Positions 1 through 7,949 of a stretch of DNA of 64,000 nucleotides are shown piece by piece. How positions within the stretch are numbered: the first letter of the stretch is position 1; every line of letters begins with the position of its first letter. The position numbers were made by a program, and so were the translations under genes. The notes under the pieces were generated by a model. It was not told where the DNA came from. It worked only from the letters and a program-made list of their open reading frames with translations, and did no database searches. The stretch is taken from contig JAQERH010000005.1 in assembly GCA_027698105.1 (NCBI GenBank), positions 1-64,000 of the forward strand, given 5' to 3'. This DNA comes from Lachnospiraceae bacterium AM93-12TA (GTDB taxonomy: Bacteria; Bacillota; Clostridia; Lachnospirales; Lachnospiraceae).

Positions 1-24
1 AGGGCTATGCCCGAAAAGGAAAAA

Positions 25-43
25 CCACCCGCTATGCGGGTGG
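25..43 (-). terminator. Hairpin, possible terminator
   Basis: An 8-bp perfect stem (CCACCCGC/GCGGGTGG) with a 3-nt loop. On the minus strand it is followed by TTTTTCC, so it reads best as a leftward terminator, although no convincing minus-strand gene lies to its right. It may belong to a bidirectional terminator of a gene outside the window. Confidence 0.35.
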
Positions 44-166
44 ATGATTATTCAGCAACTTTAAAAAGAGATTCATTTCTCTATTTACATTCCCCGAAAA
101 ATTCGCTATAGTTAAGACAATGATGGTCCGTGCTGTATCTGGAGAGGCGCAGCAGGTGAGAGGCAT

Positions 167-499
167 ATGAACAACAGGGGAATCAGAGAACACAGAGGAC
201 GCCGAAACGAGCTGAGACTGCGCCGTATCCGTGCAAGGTATATGAGGCGCATGCATGAGAGGGCAGTCCGGACAAGACGTCTGGCTTTCTTTTTCTGTAC
301 AGCTCTGGCTGCAGGATATCTGCTTATTCTGGCCAGGCAGAGCGGCCGTCTTTTCCAGATAAAGGATGAGAAAATAATAGAAACTCAGGTCGAAGAAAAA
401 CAGGAGAATGGAAATCCTGAAAAGGAAAAACATCAGTTTGGGATTGTATTCCGCCTGAAGGACGGTGAGATAACTATATACAGAGAAGGCTCTTATTAA
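167..499 (+). CDS. Small single-pass membrane protein, unknown function
   Basis: A 110-aa protein that I do not recognise. It has an extremely Arg-rich N-terminus (residues 1-38), one hydrophobic segment (about 39-56) and a charged Glu/Lys-rich tail with a short predicted strand region at the end. This suggests an N-in anchored protein with a small extracellular tail. The ATG follows an AGGTGAG ribosome site. A minus-strand reading of the same DNA gives an ORF with less natural composition and was set aside. Confidence 0.55.
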   Translation: MNNRGIREHRGRRNELRLRRIRARYMRRMHERAVRTRRLAFFFCTALAAGYLLILARQSGRLFQIKDEKIIETQVEEKQENGNPEKEKHQFGIVFRLKDGEITIYREGSY

Positions 500-530
500 T
501 TATTCTAATAAAAGCCGGAATGGATTCTAG

Positions 531-559
531 TTGATTTTAAAAACAAATTGCATTATAAT
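531..559 (+). promoter_or_regulatory. SigA-type promoter for purB
   Basis: TTGATT (531-536), 17-bp spacer, TATAAT (554-559). This gives an mRNA leader of about 100 nt before purB. No riboswitch was recognised in the leader. Confidence 0.7.
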
Positions 560-663
560 TTCTACTGAATCGATGTTATTTTATTTGTACAGCTTATAAT
601 AAAAACAGGCTGTCATAAACTGAGAAACAATCACGAAAAAATAAAAAGGCGAGGTAAAAATCT

Positions 664-2094
664 ATGCACGACAGATATGTAAGCCCTCTTTCTGAGCGCT
701 ATGCAAGCAGAGAAATGCAGTATATTTTCTCCCCGGAGAAAAAGTTTTGCACCTGGAGACGTCTCTGGGTAGCTCTGGCAGAGGCAGAGAATGAACTGGG
801 ACTCCCTGTGACGAAAGAGCAGATCGATGAGCTGAAGGAGCACATAGATGACATTAATTTCGACGTGGCACAGGAGAGAGAGAAGCTGGTCCGCCACGAT
901 GTTATGTCTCATGTATACGCTTACGGCGTTCAGTGTCCTAAGGCTAAGGGAATTATTCATCTGGGCGCTACCTCCTGCTATGTTGGAGACAATACAGATA
1001 TTATTATTATGGCGGATGCACTGAAGCTGGTAAGAAAGAAGCTGATCAATGTGATGGATGAGCTGGCTAAATTTGCAGATCGCTATAAGGATCAGCCAAC
1101 TCTGGCGTTTACCCACTTCCAGCCGGCTCAGCCGACGACAGTAGGAAAGAGAGCGACGCTCTGGCTGATGGAGCTGAAGCTGGATTTGGATGATTTAGAT
1201 TATCTGCTCAGTTCCCTGCGCCTGTTAGGCTCTAAGGGAACGACAGGAACACAGGCCAGCTTCCTGGAGCTGTTTGACGGAGACCATGGAAAATGCCGTG
1301 AGTTAGACAGAAAGATTGCCCAGAAGATGGGATTTGAGGGATGCTATCCTGTATCCGGTCAGACCTACTCCAGAAAGGTAGACAGCCGTGTGTTAAGCGT
1401 ACTGGCAGGCATTGCCCAGAGCGCTCACAAGTTCTCTAACGATATCCGCCTTCTTCAGCATTTAAAAGAGGTGGAGGAGCCGTTTGAGAAGAATCAGATT
1501 GGTTCTTCAGCAATGGCTTATAAGAGAAATCCTATGAGAAGCGAGAGAATGGCTTCTCTGGCCAACTATGTGATGGCTGATATGATGAACCCTATGATGG
1601 TAGCGTCTACCCAGTGGTTTGAGAGAACTCTGGACGATTCTGCCAACAAGCGTCTCAGCATTCCGGAGGGCTTCCTGGCCATTGATGGAATTCTGGATCT
1701 CTATCTGAATGTGGTAGACGGTCTTGTAGTATATCCGAAGGTAATTGAGAAGCGCCTGATGTCTGAGCTTCCGTTTATGGCTACAGAGAATATCATGATG
1801 GATGCTGTTAAGGCTGGCGGCGACAGACAGGAACTTCATGAGAAGATCCGTACACTGTCCATGGAGGCAGGAAGAAATGTAAAGGAGAAAGGTCTGGACA
1901 ATAATCTGTTAGAGCTGATTGCGGCAGATCCGGCCTTTAACCTGACTCTGGATGAGCTTAAAAAGACTATGGATCCATCCAGATATACAGGAAGAGCCAA
2001 AGAGCAGGTAGAAGAGTTCCTCGATGAAGTGATCCGCCCTGTTCTTGAGGAAAATAAGGAAATTCTGGGTGTAAAGGCTGAGATTAACGTATAA
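664..2094 (+). CDS. purB: Adenylosuccinate lyase
   Basis: A 476-aa fumarase/aspartase-superfamily lyase of purine synthesis. It cleaves SAICAR to AICAR plus fumarate and adenylosuccinate to AMP plus fumarate in the cytoplasm. Seen: TSCYVGDNTD near residue 103, the THFQPAQPTT catalytic-His region near 150, and the family signature GSSAMAYKRNPM near 279-290 with the flexible-loop serines. The length fits the longer clostridial/eukaryote-like PurB group. The ATG follows GGCGAGG. purA, the step before in AMP synthesis, lies 1.3 kb downstream on the same strand with a LysR gene between them. Confidence 0.95.
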   Translation: MHDRYVSPLSERYASREMQYIFSPEKKFCTWRRLWVALAEAENELGLPVTKEQIDELKEHIDDINFDVAQEREKLVRHDVMSHVYAYGVQCPKAKGIIHLGATSCYVGDNTDIIIMADALKLVRKKLINVMDELAKFADRYKDQPTLAFTHFQPAQPTTVGKRATLWLMELKLDLDDLDYLLSSLRLLGSKGTTGTQASFLELFDGDHGKCRELDRKIAQKMGFEGCYPVSGQTYSRKVDSRVLSVLAGIAQSAHKFSNDIRLLQHLKEVEEPFEKNQIGSSAMAYKRNPMRSERMASLANYVMADMMNPMMVASTQWFERTLDDSANKRLSIPEGFLAIDGILDLYLNVVDGLVVYPKVIEKRLMSELPFMATENIMMDAVKAGGDRQELHEKIRTLSMEAGRNVKEKGLDNNLLELIAADPAFNLTLDELKKTMDPSRYTGRAKEQVEEFLDEVIRPVLEENKEILGVKAEINV

Positions 2095-2258
2095 GCGGGA
2101 GCAGCACACAGCCTGTACATTTCAGCAAAACGAAACATGACAGTGATAACTGCGGGAAAGAAGAGAAGATTCGTTTCAGCAGCTTCTATTGAAGCGGGGA
2201 ACAGTCTTCTCTTCCCTGTTTTATAGGACACCAGTAAGAGGCAGAGGGAGGAAAAAGA

Positions 2259-3179
2259 TTGAATATTAGTCTGGAGTATTATAAGGTATTTTATCAGGCG
2301 GCAGGAACAGGAAGCATTACCATGGCAGCGGAAACCCTCTGTATTTCCCAGCCGGCAGTCAGCCAGGCGGTGAAGCATCTGGAGCAGGAGCTGGGGACGA
2401 AGCTTTTCCTGCGGACCCCGAAGGGAGTGCGCCTTACAAGGGAGGGTGAACTGCTTTACAGCTATGTAAAGCGGGGGATCGAGAGTATCCGGGACGGGGA
2501 GGAGATGCTAAAGCAGCTGAAATGCCTTGATACAGGAGTGATTCGGATTGGAGCCAGTGATATGACGCTTCAGTTTTATCTGCTCCCCTATTTAGAGAAA
2601 TTTCATGAGCAGTATCCAAAAATCAAAGTTATGGTGTCCAATGGACCGACTCCGGAGACCATCGAGGCTCTGGGAAACGGAAGTATTGACTTTGGTATCG
2701 TCAGCACTCCTTTTGAAGGGCGGGAGGAAATGCAGGCAGTTCCTGTCAGACAGGTAGAAAATATTTTTATTGCCGGAAGCAGATTCAGGGAGCAGCTGGA
2801 GGGCAGGGTAATGGATTACCGGGAGCTGAAGGACTATCCCTGTATTTTTCTGGAAAAGAAGACCAGCACCAGAAGATTTATGGATCAGTATCTGGAGCGG
2901 GAAGGCGTGTCCCTGGAACCGGAATTTGAACTGGCCACCAGCGACATGATTGTGCAGTTTGTGAAGAGAAACCTGGGAATTGGCTGTCTGATGTCAGAAT
3001 TTGCCAGGGAGGCGCTGGAGAGGGGAGATGTCTTTGAACTGAAATTCAGACATTCCATGGAAAAACGGAGTTTCTGCCTGATTACCTCATCGAAAAATCC
3101 CCTCTCTCCAGCGGCAAAGAAGCTGCTGGAGACTCTGGCGCCAGAGGGTCAGAAACAGACACGGAAGGCATTTGAATAG
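2259..3179 (+). CDS. LysR-family transcriptional regulator
   Basis: A 306-aa regulator. An N-terminal winged helix-turn-helix (about residues 3-62; AAETLCISQPAVSQAVKHLE is the recognition region) is followed by a periplasmic-binding-like effector domain (about 90-295). The start is TTG at 2259, set by AGGGAGG 7 nt upstream; there is no nearby ATG. It lies between purB and purA, so a link to purine metabolism is possible, but LysR genes often regulate divergent or distant targets and no effector can be named. Confidence 0.85.
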   Translation: MNISLEYYKVFYQAAGTGSITMAAETLCISQPAVSQAVKHLEQELGTKLFLRTPKGVRLTREGELLYSYVKRGIESIRDGEEMLKQLKCLDTGVIRIGASDMTLQFYLLPYLEKFHEQYPKIKVMVSNGPTPETIEALGNGSIDFGIVSTPFEGREEMQAVPVRQVENIFIAGSRFREQLEGRVMDYRELKDYPCIFLEKKTSTRRFMDQYLEREGVSLEPEFELATSDMIVQFVKRNLGIGCLMSEFAREALERGDVFELKFRHSMEKRSFCLITSSKNPLSPAAKKLLETLAPEGQKQTRKAFE

Positions 3180-3253
3180 AGTATCCATACGGATGATGTG
3201 TGCGCTGAAAAGACACATAAGAATAAATTATATAGTTCATAATTAATATTGAT

Positions 3254-3282
3254 TTTACTTATGTGAAGAAGTCATATATAAT
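3254..3282 (+). promoter_or_regulatory. Promoter for purA
   Basis: TTTACT (3254-3259), 17-bp spacer, TATAAT (3277-3282), about 80 nt upstream of the purA start. Confidence 0.55.
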
Positions 3283-3370
3283 AGGTAAGTAATGAACAGG
3301 ACACCCTGACACGTGGGTGAAGAAGAGCCGTTTCAGACAGAGAAGACGGCATCCGGAGAGGAGTAAGTAC

Positions 3371-4648
3371 ATGGTAAGAGCAATCGTTGGAGCAAACTGG
3401 GGAGATGAGGGAAAAGGCAAGATTACCGATATGCTTGCTAAAGAATCTGATATCATCATCCGTTTTCAGGGAGGAAGCAATGCAGGCCATACTATTATCA
3501 ATAACTATGGAAGATTTGCACTTCATCTGCTTCCGTCCGGCGTATTCTATGATCACACAACAAGTATTATCGGCAACGGAGTTGCATTAAATATTCCGTT
3601 TTTATTTAATGAGATTGAAGATATTAAGAAAAAAGGCGTTCCGCAGCCAAAGATTCTGGTTTCTGACCGTGCGCAGATTCTGATGCCTTATCACGTACTG
3701 TTTGATGAGTACGAGGAGGAGAGACTGGGCGGTAAATCTTTTGGATCTACAAAGTCCGGAATCGCTCCTTTCTATTCTGACAAGTATGCAAAGATTGGTT
3801 TCCAGGTCAGCGAGCTGTTTGATGAGGAGTATCTGTACGACAAGATCAAGCGTGTATGCGAGACAAAGAACGTGCTGTTAGAGCATTTATACCATAAGCC
3901 GCTGTTAAATCCTGATGAGCTCTTTGAGGAGATGAAAGAGTACAGAAGAATGGTAGAGCCTTATGTATGTGATGTTTCTGCATTCCTGCATCAGGCAATT
4001 AAAGAAGGAAAGAACATTCTGTTAGAGGGTCAGTTAGGCTCCTTAAAGGATCCGGATCACGGAATTTATCCGATGGTAACCTCTTCCTCCACACTGGCAG
4101 CATACGGCGCTATCGGAGCCGGAATTCCGCCATATGAGATTAAGAATATCACAACAGTTGTGAAGGCATACTCCAGCGCAGTAGGTGCAGGTGCGTTTGT
4201 CAGCGAAATCTTCGGCGAGGAGGCTGACGAGTTAAGACGCCGCGGCGGAGATAAGGGAGAATTCGGAGCTACAACAGGCCGTCCGAGACGAGTAGGCTGG
4301 TTTGATGCAGTAGCTACACGCTACGGTTGCCGCATTCAGGGAACAACAGAGGCTGTTCTTACAGTAGTAGACGTACTGGGATACCTGGATGAGCTGAAAA
4401 TCTGCGTGGGATATGAAATTGACGGAAAAGTTACAGAGGACTTCCCGACAACACGTCAGTTAGAAAAGGCAAAGCCGGTATACAAGACTCTGCCAGGATG
4501 GAAGTGCGATATTCGTGGAATTAAGAAATACGAGGATCTTCCGGAGAACTGCCGCGCTTATATCGAGGCAATTGAGAAAGAAATCCAGGTACCGATTACT
4601 ATGGTATCCAACGGACCGGGAAGAGACGAAATTATCGTGAGAAAGTAG
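3371..4648 (+). CDS. purA: Adenylosuccinate synthetase
   Basis: A 425-aa GTP-dependent ligase joining IMP and aspartate, the first committed step to AMP. Seen: the N-terminal GANWGDEGKGK P-loop-like motif, GGSNAGHT near residue 35 (catalytic His) and TTGRPRR near 300. The reading frame extends upstream to a GTG at 3317, but those 18 codons are basic and non-conserved. The ATG at 3371 follows GGAGAGGAG and puts the P-loop at its usual N-terminal place. The gene is followed by a strong bidirectional terminator. Confidence 0.95.
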   Translation: MVRAIVGANWGDEGKGKITDMLAKESDIIIRFQGGSNAGHTIINNYGRFALHLLPSGVFYDHTTSIIGNGVALNIPFLFNEIEDIKKKGVPQPKILVSDRAQILMPYHVLFDEYEEERLGGKSFGSTKSGIAPFYSDKYAKIGFQVSELFDEEYLYDKIKRVCETKNVLLEHLYHKPLLNPDELFEEMKEYRRMVEPYVCDVSAFLHQAIKEGKNILLEGQLGSLKDPDHGIYPMVTSSSTLAAYGAIGAGIPPYEIKNITTVVKAYSSAVGAGAFVSEIFGEEADELRRRGGDKGEFGATTGRPRRVGWFDAVATRYGCRIQGTTEAVLTVVDVLGYLDELKICVGYEIDGKVTEDFPTTRQLEKAKPVYKTLPGWKCDIRGIKKYEDLPENCRAYIEAIEKEIQVPITMVSNGPGRDEIIVRK

Positions 4649-4680
4649 GCTTTTCAGCTTGACATTGAGAGCCAGAATAT

Positions 4681-4727
4681 AAAAAAGCTGCCCAGAAGGA
4701 AATGTGAGCCTTCCGGGCAGCTTTTTT
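4681..4727. terminator. Bidirectional terminator between purA and the leftward small gene
   Basis: A-run, GCTGCCC(A)GAAGG stem, 9-nt loop, the complementary arm, then TTTTTT. It is symmetric, so it serves both convergent genes. Confidence 0.9.
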
Positions 4728-4740
4728 ATATAAGATCCGA

Positions 4741-4956
4741 TTATTTTAAGTCTCTGCCATTTCCAGAGCGTCTGGAGTTTTTCAGAAGAATGCTGCAGCC
4801 GTAGATCATAGCTGGAATGACCATGGTACAGAACAGAGCGGCCAGCAGAAGATCCAAGGCTTTCGGACTTCCGATGATCCCCAACACCAGGGAGGCTCCG
4901 TAGAGCAGTAAGATAAGGAAAACGCCGATCAGGGCGAATATACGTCTTAAATTCAT
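4741..4956 (-). CDS. Small two-helix membrane protein, unknown
   Basis: A 71-aa protein with two hydrophobic segments (about residues 5-27 and 34-55) and a basic C-terminal tail. The ATG follows GGCAGGTGATTTTAC, an acceptable ribosome site. The gene is leftward, alone, and convergent with purA across a shared terminator. I recognise no family, and the topology gives no function. Confidence 0.7.
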   Translation of the reverse strand: MNLRRIFALIGVFLILLLYGASLVLGIIGSPKALDLLLAALFCTMVIPAMIYGCSILLKNSRRSGNGRDLK

Positions 4957-5005
4957 GTAAAATCACCTGCCTTTTGAATCTAGTATAAATGATGTAAGAA
5001 TTTTT

Positions 5006-5014
5006 TGCTATACT
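5006..5014 (+). promoter_or_regulatory. Extended -10 promoter element
   Basis: TGC-TATACT with the TG at -15 and a poor -35, upstream of the secreted cell-wall-binding gene. Confidence 0.35.
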
Positions 5015-5088
5015 TTTTTAGGGGATTCGTTTAAAATAAAGATAGAAATAACAAAGTGCGAAAGACAGTGAAGGAAGGGGGACAGGCC

Positions 5089-6279
5089 TTGAGAAAAATA
5101 GCGGCAGCAGCAGGAATGGCGTGCCTGATGGCGGCAGCTTTTCCGTACTGTGCCCTGGGGGCACAGACAGGAGAGCAGGCTAAGCAGCAGGAAAATTCAG
5201 AGTACAGTATTCCTGGAACCTGGACAGGAGACAGCATGGACAGCCGGTATCTTCTGGAGGACGGTACCTTTCTGGAGAAAAGCTGGCTGTTTCAGAACGG
5301 GCGCTGGTATTATTTGGACGAGGATGGATATCCGGCGGCTGGATGGAATAAAATCAAGGGAAAATGGTATTATTTTAGCGAGGACACAGGACGGATGGCC
5401 GTAGGCTGGGCCTATAACCACGAGGAGGACGAGTGGTATTACCTGAATGAAGATGGGACGAGGAAAACGGGATGGCTTCAGTCAGGCGGAATCTGGTACT
5501 GGCTGAATTCAGACGGTGTTTTGTATGACGATGGCTGGCGCATGGTGGATGGCCACAAATATTATTTTCATTCAAACGGGCAGCTGGCAGCAGGCCAGTA
5601 TATTGGAACTGCCTATTATGGAGCTGACGGTCTGAGAAATCCTGCGTTTGATATGAATATCCAGGGGAAGAGAAAGCCCTCTGATGAGGAAAAGGAAGCC
5701 ATCACAAGGGCGCTGGAAAATATTCCGAGACAGTGGATGGATCGCTTTCTGGCAGATGGCTGGGAATTTATGTACTATACGGATCGAAAATATATGGAAG
5801 CTCCTATGACTGACAGAGGAGTCTACTATGTGCATCACAAGACAGATCAGAAGTATAAAAAGATTAAATTTACAGAACCGGAGTCTTTGACAAGAGCCTT
5901 TGGGGAGTATGTGGCCGCGGCTTTAGAGGCTGATCCGGAGCAGAAGAAAAAAGCGGAAGAGCTGTATTTTATTTCTGAGGAACTATCTTCTGGCTCTGGT
6001 CTGCCTGATTTGTATGCAGATGACTATGAGGTCTGGTTTGGCGTTTTATTTGAGAATTATTGTGATTCAGATATACGCAGTGAAATGCAGATGCTGGTTC
6101 CGGAGCTGTGCAGCGTTCTGAATGAAATGCTGGGCGCTGATTTTGAGGGGCTGCGTCCTTCTGCCTGGGAGATGACAGCAGACGGTGAGATAGATGCTGG
6201 AAAAGCCTTTGGCCCGGCTTTGGATCCGGAGCTGAATCCTCCTGTCAGGGGAACGGTACAGGGAGCAGTTTCCAGCTAA
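5089..6279 (+). CDS. Secreted cell-wall-binding-repeat protein with a degenerate peptidase-like C-terminus
   Basis: A 396-aa exported protein. The preferred start is TTG at 5089, set by GGAAGGGGG; it gives a clean signal peptide (basic N-terminus, Ala/Leu core, cleavage near ALGA-Q). A GTG at 5056 is the alternative. Residues about 50-180 hold five or six choline/cell-wall-binding repeats (WYYLDEDG, GWNKIKGKWYYF, WYYLNEDGTRKTGW type), which attach such proteins to wall polymers. Residues about 210-380 weakly resemble the anthrax-lethal-factor-like/Pro-Pro endopeptidase fold, but the HExxH position reads TRAFGE, so catalysis is unlikely if the resemblance is real. An ECF sigma pair follows after a terminator. 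Confidence 0.75.
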   Translation: MRKIAAAAGMACLMAAAFPYCALGAQTGEQAKQQENSEYSIPGTWTGDSMDSRYLLEDGTFLEKSWLFQNGRWYYLDEDGYPAAGWNKIKGKWYYFSEDTGRMAVGWAYNHEEDEWYYLNEDGTRKTGWLQSGGIWYWLNSDGVLYDDGWRMVDGHKYYFHSNGQLAAGQYIGTAYYGADGLRNPAFDMNIQGKRKPSDEEKEAITRALENIPRQWMDRFLADGWEFMYYTDRKYMEAPMTDRGVYYVHHKTDQKYKKIKFTEPESLTRAFGEYVAAALEADPEQKKKAEELYFISEELSSGSGLPDLYADDYEVWFGVLFENYCDSDIRSEMQMLVPELCSVLNEMLGADFEGLRPSAWEMTADGEIDAGKAFGPALDPELNPPVRGTVQGAVSS

Positions 6280-6311
6280 TATGAAAAAGACATAATAAAA
6301 AGAAGAAAACA

Positions 6312-6362
6312 GGGGTTTTTCGCAGCAGGACATATATTTTGCGAAAAGCCCCCAACTTTTTT
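6312..6362 (+). terminator. Rho-independent terminator
   Basis: 13-bp stem GGGGTTTTTCGCA / TGCGAAAAGCCCC with a T-rich tail at 6357-6362. It separates the wall-binding gene from the sigma gene. Confidence 0.85.
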
Positions 6363-6434
6363 GCCCTGCTCGGCATCTGTAATATATAGAAGGAAACAGA
6401 AACAAGTACAGTTAAAATCAGAAAGGCAGAAAGC

Positions 6435-6926
6435 ATGGAACAGAAGCTATATGACAGTGTGACTGCCTACATTGTAGAGAACCAAAACAGGTTTTACCGC
6501 CTGGCCTACAGCTATGTAGGGGAGAGAGAGGCAGCTCTGGATGTGGTGCAGAATGCAATTTTGAAAGGGTTGGAAAAATGCGATACCCTTCGAAACAAAG
6601 ACGCGGTAAAAACATGGTTTTACAGAATCGTGGTCAATGAGGCTCTTCAGTTTTTGAGAGAAAGGAAGAAAGAGGAGCTGTCAGCGGACGGAGAGGTATT
6701 TGAACAGGTATATACAGAACCAGCCTATGACAGGGAACGGGAGGTATATGAGGCGGTGAGAAATCTGCCGGATCCAGGCCGTACCGTTGTTATTCTCCAT
6801 TATTACGAGGATTTAACGCTGAAGCAGATTGCGGAGATTACAGATGTAAATCTGAATACAGTAAAATACAGGCTGTATTCATCACTAGGGCGTCTGAAAA
6901 AAAGATTAAAGGAGGAAGCGCTATGA
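6435..6926 (+). CDS. sigV: ECF sigma factor, SigV-like
   Basis: A 163-aa group-4 sigma factor. Region 2 spans about residues 10-80 (FYRLAYSYVGEREAALDVVQ, then WFYRIVVNEAL) and region 4 about 105-160 (LTLKQIAEITDVNLNTVKYR helix-turn-helix). It directs RNA polymerase to stress promoters when released from its anti-sigma. The stop overlaps the start of the next gene (ATGA), indicating translational coupling with an RsiV-type anti-sigma. By analogy with B. subtilis SigV the cue would be lysozyme or envelope stress; this is inference from the partner. Confidence 0.8.
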   Translation: MEQKLYDSVTAYIVENQNRFYRLAYSYVGEREAALDVVQNAILKGLEKCDTLRNKDAVKTWFYRIVVNEALQFLRERKKEELSADGEVFEQVYTEPAYDREREVYEAVRNLPDPGRTVVILHYYEDLTLKQIAEITDVNLNTVKYRLYSSLGRLKKRLKEEAL

Positions 6927-7918
6927 AACCGGAAGACGGAAAAAAAATATACAACAGCATAGAGATTCCTGAAGAGCTGGATCAAATTGTAAAGCAGTCT
7001 ATCGCCGAAGCAGAAAAAAGGCGCAGAGAAAAAGAGAGAACAGAGGAAGCGGAAGAGAAAAGAGCTGACTTGCCGGAAGAATTCAGAGGAAAGAACATAG
7101 GCAGCAGGATTCATTTTTATCGGAGACTGGCATCCAGAGCAACGGCCGCTGCCGCCGGAGCGGCAATTGTGTTTACAATCGGGTTAAATACAAACCAGGC
7201 ATTTGCAGAGACCATGCAGCAGATTCCGGGAATTGGAATTCTGGCCAAGGTGCTGACCGTCCGTTCTTATCACCAGTCAGATGGGGATTATCATATTGAT
7301 GCAGAAATTCCGGCAATTATGGAGTCTGAAAAGGAAGGTGGAGCCGACCGCTTGCCTGATACGGCGAAACGTGTGAATGAGCAGATAGAGGCAATCGTGG
7401 ACAGCTATATTGCAGATGTAAAGAAGGAGTTTGAAGACTATAAAGAAGCCTTTTTTGCTACCGGAGGCACAGAAGCTGAGTGGGCAGACCGGCAGATGGA
7501 TCTGTCTGTAGACTATCAGGTAAAGTACCAGAGTGAAACAGTTCTCTCCCTGGAACTTATCACATTTAAGGGCTGGGTGAATGCGCTGGAGGAGAGGTAT
7601 TATTACAATCTGGATTTGAAAGAAGACAGGCTTCTCTCTCTGGAGGACGTTTTAGGAAACGGATATGTAGAGCGGTGCAATAAGGAAGTGGTGCGCCAGA
7701 TAGAAGAGCGCATGGCATCGGATGAAAATCAGATATTTTTTGGTTTTGGAGCGAGTGATGACGGAATGGCAGAGGGCTTTACTACAGTAGATGAGACGAC
7801 TCAGTTCTATATTAATGAAAACAGAGAAGTGGTGCTGGTGTTCCCGAAATACAGTATTGCGCCTGGCTATATGGGAATTACAGAGTTTAATGTGGGAAGA
7901 GTTGAAAATCTTTCATAG
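6923..7918 (+). CDS. rsiV: RsiV-type anti-sigma factor (DUF3298 domain)
   Basis: A 331-aa type-II membrane protein. It has a charged cytosolic N-terminus (1-75) for sigma binding, one membrane helix (about 77-98), and an extracellular region ending in a DUF3298/RsiV domain (NENREVVLVFPKYSIAPGYM near the C-terminus). In B. subtilis this domain binds lysozyme and triggers regulated proteolysis. The ATG overlaps the sigma stop and follows AAAGGAGG. It is longer than B. subtilis RsiV (about 285 aa) because of the N-terminal part. Confidence 0.8.
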   Translation: MKPEDGKKIYNSIEIPEELDQIVKQSIAEAEKRRREKERTEEAEEKRADLPEEFRGKNIGSRIHFYRRLASRATAAAAGAAIVFTIGLNTNQAFAETMQQIPGIGILAKVLTVRSYHQSDGDYHIDAEIPAIMESEKEGGADRLPDTAKRVNEQIEAIVDSYIADVKKEFEDYKEAFFATGGTEAEWADRQMDLSVDYQVKYQSETVLSLELITFKGWVNALEERYYYNLDLKEDRLLSLEDVLGNGYVERCNKEVVRQIEERMASDENQIFFGFGASDDGMAEGFTTVDETTQFYINENREVVLVFPKYSIAPGYMGITEFNVGRVENLS

Positions 7919-7927
7919 GAAAGAAAA

Positions 7928-7949
7928 GGCTGAGGATTAATCCTCAGCC
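7928..7949 (-). terminator. Terminator overlapping the ABC-F stop codon
   Basis: GGCTGAGGAT / ATCCTCAGCC perfect stem. The minus strand continues TTTTCTTTCC. The 5' arm lies inside the last codons of the ABC-F gene, and the convergent rsiV ends 10 bp away, so one hairpin may serve both. Confidence 0.7.

Noticed and set aside
32..433. Leftward ORF opposite the Arg-rich membrane protein
   Set aside because: Odd composition and no ribosome site; the rightward frame has a site and sensible topology. A leftward terminator-like hairpin near position 25 leaves slight doubt.
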